DNA from: JBBSAT01 sp044223665
Lineage (GTDB): Bacteria; Myxococcota_A; Polyangia; Polyangiales; Sandaracinaceae
Direction: 5' to 3'
Length of the DNA stretch: 64,000 nt
Assembly: GCA_044223665.1 (NCBI GenBank)
Contig: JBGALT010000017.1
Coordinates: 12,746 to 76,745, forward strand
The position numbers and the translations under genes were made by a program. Positions within the stretch are counted from its first letter, which is position 1; every line of letters starts with the position of its first letter. Positions 18,524 through 27,487 of this stretch are shown here, piece after piece. The notes under the pieces are model-generated. The model was not told the DNA's origin, searched no databases, and was given only the letters and a program-made list of their open reading frames with translations.

Positions 18524-21500
18524 TCAGCGGCGCATGGCGCCGACGGCCGCGTTCGGCTCCATCGCGCGGAAGGTGTCGCCGAGCGGGCCGAGCTCGCGCG
18601 CCATCGACTCGATCCGCGCGAGCGCGGCCGCGCGCTTCTCGTCGAGCTCGGCCGTGACGCCGAGGGCCGTCATCGCCGACAGCTCCTCGCGGCGCAGGAT
18701 GCTCGACGTGAGCGCGTCCATGCCGCTCGTCTCGCCCAGCTTGAGGGCCTCGCGCGCCGTCCCGAGCGCCGCCGCGTGCTCCCCGAGCGCGCGCTCGGCG
18801 CTGGCCTTCACCGCGAGCGCCGCCGCGCGGTGGGGCGCGAAGAACATCCCCGCCGCGAGCGCGGTCTCTTCGGCCTTCTGCTTCGCGAGCGGAGCATCGC
18901 CGCGCACCAGCTCGGCGCGCGCGAGCTCCACCTTCATGAAGAGCTGGGCCATCGTGTCGCCGCCCTCGATCGCCGGCGAGAGCACCGCGATCGCCTCGTC
19001 GACCGCGCCGCGCGCGACCAGGATCGATCCCAGCGTGCCGATCGCGCGCTTGCGCGTGAACTCGTTCCGCGTGCGATCGATCAGATCGAGCGTGGCGCGC
19101 GCCCGCTTCTCGGCCGCGAGCTGATCGCCGGCGAGCGAGAGACAGCGCGCGAGCCAGCCGCCCGCCACGCCCTGTCCGAGCACGTCGCGCGCCGCCTCGA
19201 GCGCCGCGAGCCCGCGCTCGGCCCCTCGCACGGCCGCGCCGAGGTGATCGATGCGGGCCTTGTCGGCGACCACGGTCTTGACGATGTTGCGCCATCCGTC
19301 GAACGCCGGGTCCACGCCCTCGGCGATCGTCGCCGCCGCCGCGTCGAGCTTGTCTTCGATGCCGATCGAGATCTGACGCTGTCCGAGCTGCACGAAGGCG
19401 GTCGCCAGCATGAAGTGGATGAAGGCGTAGGGTCCCGTCACGTCGGGCGGCGTCGAGAGCGAGTTGATGCGCGTCAGCAGCTCGAACATCCCTGCCGGAT
19501 TGCCCGCCGATGCTGCGCGCAGGATCTCGAGCGCCGCGGCCTCCGACCACTCGGCGCTGCCGCTCGGGAGCAGCGTGAGGGCGTCCTTCACGAGCGGCGC
19601 CGAGGCCGTCCAGTCGGTCCGCCACGCGAGGGGCATCCCGCGAGCGAGCGAGAGCGCTCCCTTCAGGTGCGGATCGCTCGGCGCGCAAGCGAGGCCACGC
19701 TCGGCGAGCTCCGCAGCGCCGTCGAGATCGCCCGCCGCGAGCGCCGCGCGCGCCGCATCGAGCAGCCGCGGTGCCGCCAGATCCGGGGCCTTGCCGCGCA
19801 GGTAGTGCTCGGCGAGCACGCGTGGATCGCGCTCGCCGATCGAGACGAGCCACTCCGCGGCGACGCGGTGCCCCTTCTCGCGGTCCTCGTCGACGAGCAT
19901 CGCGTATGCGGCGTCGCGCAGGAGCGCGTGGCGGAACACGAACTCCTTCTCGTCGGCGAAGCGCTCGTTCTTGCCCGGATCGATGACCTCGCGCGCGACG
20001 AGCGCCTCGAGCCACTCGGAGAGCAGCCGCTCGTTCGTGTCCGAGAGGAGGCGCCGTACGCCGCGCTGCCAGAAGGTCTCGCCGAAGATCGCGCCGACGC
20101 GCAGCACGCGGCGCGCCTCGGGCTCGAGCGTATCGAGGCGCGACTGCGCCATCGCGAGGACGGTCTCGGGCATGTCACTCGGATCGCGCCCGGCCTCCAG
20201 CCGCTCCGCCACGTGACGCGCGAGCTCCTCGAGGTAGAAGGCGTTGCCTGCCGCGCGCTCGATGATCTTCTGCACCACGCTCGCGGACGTCTCGCTGCCG
20301 AGCAACGCGCGCACCAGGCGCTCGGCGGCCTTCTTCGTCAGCCCTTCGAGGCGCACTTCGGCGGCGCCGCGCAGCCCGTTCGGGAACGTGTCGCGGATCT
20401 CCGGGCGCGCGAGCGCGACGACGACGAAGGGAAGCTCCTCGAGCTCGGCGAGCCACGACTCGACCACGCTCACGCTCGCGGCGTCGGCCCAGTGCAGGTC
20501 CTCGAGCACGAGGACGAGCGGCTGCCCCGTCGCGAGGCCCCGCACCCAGCGCGTGAGGCCCACGCGCGTCTGCTCGGCCATGATGCGCGGGTCGTTGCGC
20601 GCCGCGCGCAGGCGCGGTGAGGGCTCGCCCGCCACGGGCGCGCGCACGAGCTCGCCGAGGAACTCGATCGTCTCTTCGGCGCTCGCGGCGTCGACGTGGG
20701 CGCGCAGGTGCGCGGCGAGCGCCTCGTGACGATCGGCCTCGGAGAGGTCCTCGCGCACGCCGGCCGCCCCACGCACGAGGTCGGCGATCGCGCGGAGCGG
20801 CGAGCCCACGTTCAGCGCGTCACAGCGCGCGGCGAGCACGCGCGTGTCTCCGCGCTGCGCGAGGCGTGCCATGATCTCGCGGCGCAGGCGCGACTTGCCG
20901 AGGCCCGGGGCGCCGAGGACCAGCACGGCGCGCGCGACCGAGTCGGAGATCGCCTCGAGGCAGGTGCTCTCGAGGAAGGCGAGCTCGCGCTCGCGGCCCA
21001 CGGTCGGCGTGGGCTTGCCGAGCACGTGGCGCACGTCGCCGCCGAACGCATCGACGCCCCGGAGCACCCGGCCGGTGCCGGCGCGCTCGACGTGGAAGCG
21101 CACGTCGAGCAGCCCTTCCGTGACGTCGTCGATGCGCACGGCCGTCGTGCTCGCGCCCGTGCGGGTCGCCTCGAGCAAGGCCGCGGCGCGATCCACCACG
21201 GGCCCGGCGGCCCAGCGCCCCGTGACCTCGGCGGCGCCGGTCGCGACGGCGACGCGCGCGTCGGGAAGCTCGCTCGCGATCGCGAGCGCACAGGAGGCCG
21301 CACGAGAAGCTTCGTCGCGCGCGTTGCCGAGCCCGCGGAGGAGCACGAGGTTCATACCGTGGCGCAGGGCGACGACGTCCCCGCCGAGCGGCGTCACGAC
21401 CCGGCGCAGCTCGGCGACCGGTCCGCGCGCGTCGCTCCCGATCGTGGCGACCGCCTCGAGCGCGGGCGCGCCCGTGCCGGGCTCGGCGGTGCGAACGAGG

Positions 21501-22402
21501 ATCACCGAGACGAGCCGTCGCTCCTCGCCCGAGAGCGTCGTCGCGCCCCGCGGCACCGGCGGCAGATGACTCTGGCCTTCGGCCAGCGGCCCGATCGCGT
21601 CGAGCGCGGCGAGCACGTCCGCCGGGCCGGCCGGTCGATCGCTCGCTCTGCGCGAGACCATGCGATCGACGAGGTCGGTGAGCGCGGCCGGCAGATCCGG
21701 ACGCAGCGTGCCGAGCAGCGGCGGCCGATCGTGCAGGGCCTGCACGAGGATCGAGACGGGGTGATCGCCCTCGAACGCGCGCCGCCCGGCGAGGCACTCG
21801 AACATCACGCAGCCGAGCGCATAGACGTCGGCGCGACCGTCGATGGCCTTCTCGCCGCGCACCTGCTCGGGGGCCATGTAGCCGACCGACCCGAGCATCG
21901 CCCCCGTCGCGGTGATCATGCGTGTCGCCGAGGCGACGTGCGCGATGCCGAAGTCGAGCAGCTTCGCCGCGCTCGGCTCGCCGTGCGGCAGGAACACGTT
22001 CGAGGGCTTGAGGTCCCGATGGAGCACGCCCATCCCGTGGGCGGCCTCGAGCGCCTCCGCGACGCGCCGCGCGATCACCAGCGTCTGCGTGGGGTCGAGA
22101 CCGGTGCGGACCAGACGCGCGGCGAGGTCCTCGCCCTCGAGCCACTCCATCGCCAGGAACGGCGAGCCACCCTCCGTCGCGCCGTGCGACACGTACCGAA
22201 CGACGGCGGGATGCGCGAGCCGGGAGAGCACGCGGATCTCCCGATCGAAGCGGCCGTCCGCTTCGCTCGCGTCGAGCACGACCTTGAGCGCCACCGACGC
22301 CTGGGTGAGGCGATCGAGCGCGCGATAGACCACGCCCATGCCGCCGGCCCCCGCGCGCGACACGATCTCGAAGCGGTCCTGGACGACCTCACCCGCTCTC
22401 AC
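18524..22402 (-). CDS. PknK-type Ser/Thr protein kinase with AAA ATPase and TPR region
   Basis: A 1292-residue cytoplasmic signalling protein. The kinase domain, residues 10-270, has the glycine loop GAGGMGVVY, Lys40, HRDLKPSN at 128 and DFG at 150-152. A cyclase-like region of about 150 residues follows (ERRLVSVILVRTAEPG) but lacks clear metal-binding Asp. An ATPase module with Walker A GAPGLGKS near 497 and Walker B-like LVLVLEDLHWADAAS comes next. The C-terminal half is a long alpha-helical TPR-like array. This kinase-AAA-TPR layout is common in myxobacteria. The GTG at 22402 is preferred because kinase homology starts there; an upstream ATG at 22540 would overlap the promoter of the divergent gene. 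Confidence 0.9.
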   Translation of the reverse strand: MRAGEVVQDRFEIVSRAGAGGMGVVYRALDRLTQASVALKVVLDASEADGRFDREIRVLSRLAHPAVVRYVSHGATEGGSPFLAMEWLEGEDLAARLVRTGLDPTQTLVIARRVAEALEAAHGMGVLHRDLKPSNVFLPHGEPSAAKLLDFGIAHVASATRMITATGAMLGSVGYMAPEQVRGEKAIDGRADVYALGCVMFECLAGRRAFEGDHPVSILVQALHDRPPLLGTLRPDLPAALTDLVDRMVSRRASDRPAGPADVLAALDAIGPLAEGQSHLPPVPRGATTLSGEERRLVSVILVRTAEPGTGAPALEAVATIGSDARGPVAELRRVVTPLGGDVVALRHGMNLVLLRGLGNARDEASRAASCALAIASELPDARVAVATGAAEVTGRWAAGPVVDRAAALLEATRTGASTTAVRIDDVTEGLLDVRFHVERAGTGRVLRGVDAFGGDVRHVLGKPTPTVGRERELAFLESTCLEAISDSVARAVLVLGAPGLGKSRLRREIMARLAQRGDTRVLAARCDALNVGSPLRAIADLVRGAAGVREDLSEADRHEALAAHLRAHVDAASAEETIEFLGELVRAPVAGEPSPRLRAARNDPRIMAEQTRVGLTRWVRGLATGQPLVLVLEDLHWADAASVSVVESWLAELEELPFVVVALARPEIRDTFPNGLRGAAEVRLEGLTKKAAERLVRALLGSETSASVVQKIIERAAGNAFYLEELARHVAERLEAGRDPSDMPETVLAMAQSRLDTLEPEARRVLRVGAIFGETFWQRGVRRLLSDTNERLLSEWLEALVAREVIDPGKNERFADEKEFVFRHALLRDAAYAMLVDEDREKGHRVAAEWLVSIGERDPRVLAEHYLRGKAPDLAAPRLLDAARAALAAGDLDGAAELAERGLACAPSDPHLKGALSLARGMPLAWRTDWTASAPLVKDALTLLPSGSAEWSEAAALEILRAASAGNPAGMFELLTRINSLSTPPDVTGPYAFIHFMLATAFVQLGQRQISIGIEDKLDAAAATIAEGVDPAFDGWRNIVKTVVADKARIDHLGAAVRGAERGLAALEAARDVLGQGVAGGWLARCLSLAGDQLAAEKRARATLDLIDRTRNEFTRKRAIGTLGSILVARGAVDEAIAVLSPAIEGGDTMAQLFMKVELARAELVRGDAPLAKQKAEETALAAGMFFAPHRAAALAVKASAERALGEHAAALGTAREALKLGETSGMDALTSSILRREELSAMTALGVTAELDEKRAAALARIESMARELGPLGDTFRAMEPNAAVGAMRR

Positions 22403-22509
22403 GCGCGCATCGTCGCGTGCCCGGCGCGAGCGGGGCAAGCGTTTCGGATCACACCCGGCGTTTCGTGCGCGCCCTTGCTCGCGCGCGCGATTGGCCCGAC
22501 CATCCCCGC

Positions 22510-23751
22510 ATGTCGGCGCGGGCGGGAGCGAGCTTCGCATCGTTGTTGCTTCTCGCCTCGTGCGCGCCCGTGTCCCCTCCGGAGGCGGACACCGGCACCG
22601 ACGCGAGCGGGATCGATGCGGGAGCCGACGCCGGGGCTCCGCGCGACGCGGCGATGCGCGACGTCGGGCTCGACTCGGGAGACGCCTACGCGATCGACGC
22701 GCGTGCCCCGGGGACGCTGCTCGTGCGCACGCTCGGCGTGCAGGGCTTCGTGCTGACGTACGAGGGCGAGTCGGTGCTGACGGCGCCGCTCTTCACGCGG
22801 CAGTCGTTCCTCGACGTCACGGTCGGCGCCCCGATCGCGGCCGACGAGGCGGCCATCGCCAGCGGGATGGCGGGCGTCGACGGCGCCTCGGTCCGCGCCG
22901 TCCTCAGCGGGCACGCGCACTACGACCACCTGATCGACGTGCCCGCCATCCTCGCGCACGACGCGCCCTCGGCGGTGCTCTACGCGAACGAGACCGCACG
23001 ACACGTGCTCGCCGCGATCGCCAGCGATCGCGATCCGGGCTGTGCGACGCCGGCGCCGACCGCGCCGCTCGATCGGGCCCGGGTGATCGCCGTCGACGAT
23101 CCGCTCGCGAGCCTCGTGGACTACACCCACTGCCCGGATCTGCGGCCCGCAGGCGCGCCGGCCACCGGCACCTGGATCGACGTGCCGGGCAGCCACGTCC
23201 GGCTCTATCCGCTCTGCACGACGCACCCGGCGCAGTTCGGCGACGTGCACTTCGCGCCGGGCTCGATCGACGAGGACCAGTGCGATCTCCCCGAGGCCGC
23301 ATCGGGATGGCTCGAGGGGCGCACGATCGCCTACGTGATCGACTTCCTCGACGCCGGCACGGGCGAGATCGCCTACCGCGTCTACTTCCAGGATGCGCCC
23401 GCGACGCAGCCGCTCGGGGAGATCCCCCCGGCGATCGCCAGCCAGCGCGCGGTGGACGTCGCGATCCTCTGCGTCGGCAGCAACGGCGGTGTCGAGAGCC
23501 AGCCGACGGACATCCTCGCGAACGTCTCACCACGCTTCGTGCTCTCGGGGCACTGGGAGAACTTCTTCCTCGCGCGCGACCACGCGCTCGAGCCGATCCC
23601 GCTGCTCGACGTGGACACCTACGTGATGCGGGCGGAGGCCGCGGTGCCCGGACCGCCGGACGTGCCGATGGTCGTCGACGGAACGCCCCTCGAGGGGCGA
23701 CAGTGGCTCGTGCTGCCGGACGCCGAGATCGTGATTCCGCCCCGCCCCTGA
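22510..23751 (+). CDS. Metallo-beta-lactamase-fold lipoprotein
   Basis: A 413-residue exported lipoprotein (signal ASFASLLLLASC). After an Asp/Ala-rich spacer, a hydrolase fold begins near residue 70 (GTLLVRTLGVQGFVLTYEG) with the metal motif GHAHYDHLID (H-x-H-x-D-H), later His residues in LYPLCTTHPAQ, IDFLDAG and a C-terminal LSGHWENFF. The family hydrolyses varied substrates with one or two zinc ions. Location outside the cytoplasm and lack of a known neighbour leave the substrate open. The ATG at 22510 is chosen for the signal peptide. Confidence 0.85.
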   Translation: MSARAGASFASLLLLASCAPVSPPEADTGTDASGIDAGADAGAPRDAAMRDVGLDSGDAYAIDARAPGTLLVRTLGVQGFVLTYEGESVLTAPLFTRQSFLDVTVGAPIAADEAAIASGMAGVDGASVRAVLSGHAHYDHLIDVPAILAHDAPSAVLYANETARHVLAAIASDRDPGCATPAPTAPLDRARVIAVDDPLASLVDYTHCPDLRPAGAPATGTWIDVPGSHVRLYPLCTTHPAQFGDVHFAPGSIDEDQCDLPEAASGWLEGRTIAYVIDFLDAGTGEIAYRVYFQDAPATQPLGEIPPAIASQRAVDVAILCVGSNGGVESQPTDILANVSPRFVLSGHWENFFLARDHALEPIPLLDVDTYVMRAEAAVPGPPDVPMVVDGTPLEGRQWLVLPDAEIVIPPRP

Positions 23752-23808
23752 CGGCGGCCGCGTCGTTTGCGCTTCCAGCGCGACGGCCCGCTCGTGTAGA
23801 CGGAAGGC

Positions 23809-25185
23809 ATGCAGAAGATCGCGATCGTGGGCGGCGGTGGCGGCGGGATGGGCGCGGCATACGCGCTCGGCATGGGTGGGAGCGCGCAGGTCACGGTGTT
23901 CGAGAAGAACGCCTGGCTCGGCGGTCACGCCCACACGGTGGACTTCCCGTGCAACGACGGGGTCACGCGGCCCATCGACATGGGCGTGATCCTGAGCGAG
24001 CCGTGGACCTACCCCGTGCTCTACGCGCTCTGCCGCAAGTACGGCGTCGAGTCGCGCGCGGTGGGCTGGACCGTGGGCGCGTCGTTCAAGGACGAGTGGT
24101 GGATGACGGGCGCGCCCGACACGGCGCTGTTCTCGCGCCTGCGCGATCAGTGCTCGCGCTTCGAGCTCGACACCTACTGGTGGAGCCAGCTCCCGGGCGA
24201 GCAGCAGATCAAGCCCGTGCAGTACTACCTCGACGAGGGCGGCTACACGAACGAGTTCGCCGCCAAGGCGCTCGCGCCGGTGCTCTGTCTGCTGGTCGTC
24301 ACGCGCGCCGGCCTCACCGAGGCGCCGCTCGCGAACATCCTCGGGCTCTTCTCCGACAAGCAGCTCTCGTTCTTCAACGCGACGATGTGGCGTCTGTTCC
24401 CGCAGGGGACGCGCGCCTACGTGACCGCGATGCAGAACGCGGTGTCGGGGACGACGACCTTCCGCACCAGCACGCCCGTGCTCGGCGTGCGGCGTGCGAC
24501 GAGCGGCGGCACGACGACCGTCTTCGTGCGCACCGCGAGCGGCGAGGAGCCCTTCGATCAGGTGATCTTCGGCACGCAGGCGAACCTCACGCTGCAGCTG
24601 CTCACCGACGCGACCGCCGCCGAGAAGGACGTGCTCTCGGCCTTCGAGTTCGAGCGCGCGCAGATCTACCTGCACAAGGACGAGAGCGTCCTCAGCAAGG
24701 TGCTGCCGAAGAACGTGTGCTCGCAGTACTGGTACGATGGCGACGACGTCACGCCGGAGATGAAGGGGCCGTTCTCGCTCAATCCCGGCGTGGGCCTGGG
24801 CCTGCCGCCCGAGGCCGGGCCGGTGCTCATCACCGGCTACAACGTCGACGCGACGGAGAAGCGCCCCGACCCGGCGCTCACCGTGGCTTGCGAGCTCTGG
24901 GAGCACGAGAAGGCGACGCTCGCCGCGGGCATCGCCCGTCAGAAGTACGCCGGCATCCAGGGACAGCAGGCCACGTGGCACTGCGGCACCTCGCCCACGT
25001 GGGCCAACGCCGACGCGGTGATCACGAGCGGCATGGTCGTCGGGTGTCGCCCCGCGCTCGGCGGCGCGTTCCCGTTCGCCGATCAGGCGCCCTGCGTGGC
25101 CGACTACGAGCAGATCGAGTCGGTCATGTTCGGCAACACCGACGCGCCGCCCTCGCCGCGCATCGGCTTCCGCCGGACCACCTGA
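23809..25185 (+). CDS. FAD-dependent oxidoreductase (amine oxidase-like)
   Basis: A 458-residue flavoprotein. The N-terminus has the dinucleotide motif GGGGGGMGAAYALG, followed by an E residue after the second strand (VFEKNAWLGGHAHTV, the GG motif). The middle resembles NAD(P)-binding amine oxidases (TFRTSTPVLGVRR). The C-terminus ends in CRPALGGAFPFADQ, where a conserved Gly-rich segment usually closes the FAD site. No signal peptide is seen. It starts 57 bp after the metallo-hydrolase gene in the same direction. Homologues often act on amines, carotenoids or fatty acids; the substrate is unknown. Confidence 0.85.
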   Translation: MQKIAIVGGGGGGMGAAYALGMGGSAQVTVFEKNAWLGGHAHTVDFPCNDGVTRPIDMGVILSEPWTYPVLYALCRKYGVESRAVGWTVGASFKDEWWMTGAPDTALFSRLRDQCSRFELDTYWWSQLPGEQQIKPVQYYLDEGGYTNEFAAKALAPVLCLLVVTRAGLTEAPLANILGLFSDKQLSFFNATMWRLFPQGTRAYVTAMQNAVSGTTTFRTSTPVLGVRRATSGGTTTVFVRTASGEEPFDQVIFGTQANLTLQLLTDATAAEKDVLSAFEFERAQIYLHKDESVLSKVLPKNVCSQYWYDGDDVTPEMKGPFSLNPGVGLGLPPEAGPVLITGYNVDATEKRPDPALTVACELWEHEKATLAAGIARQKYAGIQGQQATWHCGTSPTWANADAVITSGMVVGCRPALGGAFPFADQAPCVADYEQIESVMFGNTDAPPSPRIGFRRTT

Positions 25186-25524
25186 CGGGGCGGCCCGCAC
25201 GCGCCGACCGCGACCGCCCGACCGACGCGAGTCGGCGTTGGCCGCGCAGACGGCGTAGCACGCGTCGCGGACGGTGGTGGTGTCGCCGCGCTCCGAGCAG
25301 GTGCCGCCGTCGCCACAGATCGCGTGGCACGTCGAGGTCGAGTCGTGATTGGCGAGTCAGTCCTCGTAGGAGCCCGCGGTGGCCGCGCTCCGCGCGGCAT
25401 CTCCACGGTGCGAGAACGCGTCCTCCCGCTCGCGGTTTCCACGCGAACACGTCGACGCGCGTCGCGTGGAGCCCCCGCGGTTCGGGCGCGTGCGCTCTCG
25501 TCGCGAATCGGAGTACAAACGCCA
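25186..25524. other. 339-bp intergenic region with a possible gene relic
   Basis: No intact gene is present. The minus strand holds a stretch with coding-like codon use and several Cys, split by one TGA (listed as a possible pseudogene). The promoter of the lipoprotein gene at 25525 must lie at its right end. Confidence 0.6.
25190..25470 (-). pseudogene. Possible relic of a Cys-rich protein
   Basis: Read on the minus strand, codons rich in third-position G/C run through EDAFSHRGDAARSAATAGSYED, then a TGA, then LANHDSTSTCHAICGDGG, TCSERGDTTTV and RDACYAVCAANADS. If the TGA were TGG (Trp), the reading would be continuous. The spaced Cys (C-x3-C, then C-x3-C) suggest a small disulfide-bonded or metal-binding module. 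No start codon or ribosome site is obvious and no family is recognised, so this is a low-confidence call. Confidence 0.3.
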
Positions 25525-27351
25525 ATGCGCTTCCGGCTGCCGCTCCCGCTCGTCCTCGTGCTCACCGGCCTCGTCCTGCTCCCGGCCTGCGATCCCGGAG
25601 TGGCGCCTGTCGATGCCGCGACGGCGAGCGACGCTGCGCCCACCGACACGATGCCGCCGCGCGACGCGGCGCCGACGGACAGCGCGCCACCGACCGACAC
25701 GGGCGTCGATGCCTTCGTGTCTCCGGTCGATGCCGCGACGACCGACGCGGCGCCGACGCCCGATGCCGCCACGCCCCCCGACGCGTTCGTCACCCCCGAC
25801 GCGGGCACCTGCGACGGCACGTGCGACGCGTGGGACGAGGTCGTGTGTCCAGCCGATTGCTGGATCTGCACGCCTTCCTCCAGCGGCCCCTGCTACTCCG
25901 GCCCGACGAGCACGCAGGGCGTCGGCGCGTGCCACGCGGGCACCCACACCTGCGCGGCCGACGGCCTCTCGTACGGCGCGTGCATCGACGAGGTCGTCCC
26001 GGCCGTCGAGGCATGCACGACCGCAACCGACGAGGACTGCGACGGACACACGGAGGCCTGCGGCGTCGCGCGCTTCGCCACGCGTGTCGGCGCGAGCGCC
26101 GTGAACGACGAGCTCTTCTCGGTCGCGGTCGCGCCCGACGGCTTCGTCGCGATCGCCGGCGGCGCCGGGCGTGCCGCGGCGCTCGATCTGGGCTGCGGTC
26201 CGCTCACCGCCGGTGGCGCCGGCCTGAACGCGTTCTTCGCGATCCTCGATCCGAGCGGCGCCTGCGTCGTCTCGCGCATGCTCGGGACCGCCACGACGTC
26301 CGGCGACAGCCTCGTCACGCGCATCACGTTCCTGCCCGGCGGTGACGTCGCGCTCGGCGGCTACTTCAACGCCACCCTCGACTTCGGCGGCGGGCAGGTC
26401 CTCACGCACGGCGCCTCGCAGGACGCGTTCCTCGGCCGCGTCACGCGCGCGGGCGATACCGTGTGGGCACGCCGCTACGCGTCGGGCAGCACGGCAGCGT
26501 GGCTCGGCGGGCTCGCCGCGGACGCCGACCAGATCGTGATCACCGGGACGATGGGCGCGCCGATCGACCTCGGCAGCGGCCCGGTCTCGGGTGCGATGTA
26601 CGTCGCCGCGCTCGCACCTGCCGATGCGACCCCCATCTATGCACGCGGCTTCGCCGGCAACGTCCAGGGCTGGGACCTCGCGCTCGACGCGAGCGGCAAC
26701 GCGTTCGTCACGGGTCCGCTCGTCGGCAGCACCGACTTCGGAGGCGGCACGCTGACGAGCGCGGGCAGCACGGATGTGGTGCTCGTCTCTCTGGCCCCCG
26801 ACGGCGCGCATCGGTGGTCGCGCCGGTTCGGCGACACGTCCGAGCAGATCGGCTGGGCCCTCGCCGTCACTCCGACGGGCGCCGTGGTCGTCGGCGGCAG
26901 CTGCCGCGGCGCGATCGATCTGGGCGGAGGCATGCGTACCTGCGTCGGCACGAGCGACGCATTCGTCGCGCGCTTCACGGGCGACGGCACGCACGTCTGG
27001 AGCCGCACGCTCGCCACCGCCGCGCCCGGCGCACGCGTGCGCGGCGTCGCGGGCACGGCCGACGACGGCGTCGTGCTCGGCGTGGAGCTCTTCGGCGCGA
27101 TCGACCTCGGCACCGGACCGCTCGTCACCTCCGGCTCCTCCGACGTCGTGCTCGCGCATCTCGACGGGGCGGGCACGGCGCTCTGGGCCGCGCGCTACGG
27201 CGATGCGATGCGGCAGGCGCCGCAGGCGATCGCGGCGAGCGGCAGCGTCGTCGCCGTCGTCGGCAATCTGGGCGGCATCGTCGACTTCGGCACCGGAATG
27301 CTCACGAGCGCCGGGGCGTTCGACGGGTTCCTCGCGGTGCTCACGCCGTGA
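25525..27351 (+). CDS. Beta-propeller lipoprotein with Asp/Ala-rich linker
   Basis: A 608-residue lipoprotein (signal LVLVLTGLVLLPAC). An Asp/Thr/Ala/Pro-rich linker runs to about residue 90, then a Cys-rich part contains one MopE-like piece (ATDEDCDGHTEAC). From about residue 180 the protein has a repeated blade pattern of about 50 residues, with elements like GGCGPLTAGGAGLNAFFAILD, LDFGGGQVLTHGASQDAFLGRV and IDLGTGPLVTSGSSDVVLAHLD, typical of SBBP-type propellers in myxobacteria. Its role is probably surface or periplasmic binding. Confidence 0.88.
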   Translation: MRFRLPLPLVLVLTGLVLLPACDPGVAPVDAATASDAAPTDTMPPRDAAPTDSAPPTDTGVDAFVSPVDAATTDAAPTPDAATPPDAFVTPDAGTCDGTCDAWDEVVCPADCWICTPSSSGPCYSGPTSTQGVGACHAGTHTCAADGLSYGACIDEVVPAVEACTTATDEDCDGHTEACGVARFATRVGASAVNDELFSVAVAPDGFVAIAGGAGRAAALDLGCGPLTAGGAGLNAFFAILDPSGACVVSRMLGTATTSGDSLVTRITFLPGGDVALGGYFNATLDFGGGQVLTHGASQDAFLGRVTRAGDTVWARRYASGSTAAWLGGLAADADQIVITGTMGAPIDLGSGPVSGAMYVAALAPADATPIYARGFAGNVQGWDLALDASGNAFVTGPLVGSTDFGGGTLTSAGSTDVVLVSLAPDGAHRWSRRFGDTSEQIGWALAVTPTGAVVVGGSCRGAIDLGGGMRTCVGTSDAFVARFTGDGTHVWSRTLATAAPGARVRGVAGTADDGVVLGVELFGAIDLGTGPLVTSGSSDVVLAHLDGAGTALWAARYGDAMRQAPQAIAASGSVVAVVGNLGGIVDFGTGMLTSAGAFDGFLAVLTP

Positions 27352-27487
27352 CGCCCTGCGGAGACCCGCGACGCGGTCGCCACGCGGTCCGCACGTCGAT
27401 GCGCTCGAGCGCGCGACGAGCTCGGAGCAGTACGTGCTCGCGCCGATCGGCGCGACCGGCGGCGGGTAGCCGCGGTGCCCGCCGAGA

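Noticed and set aside
27352..27487. Minus-strand stretch with CSELVARS, similar to the YiiX-type hydrolase motif
   Set aside because: Too short, no start codon or surrounding domain, and the open frame is shared with an antisense shadow; chance similarity is likely.
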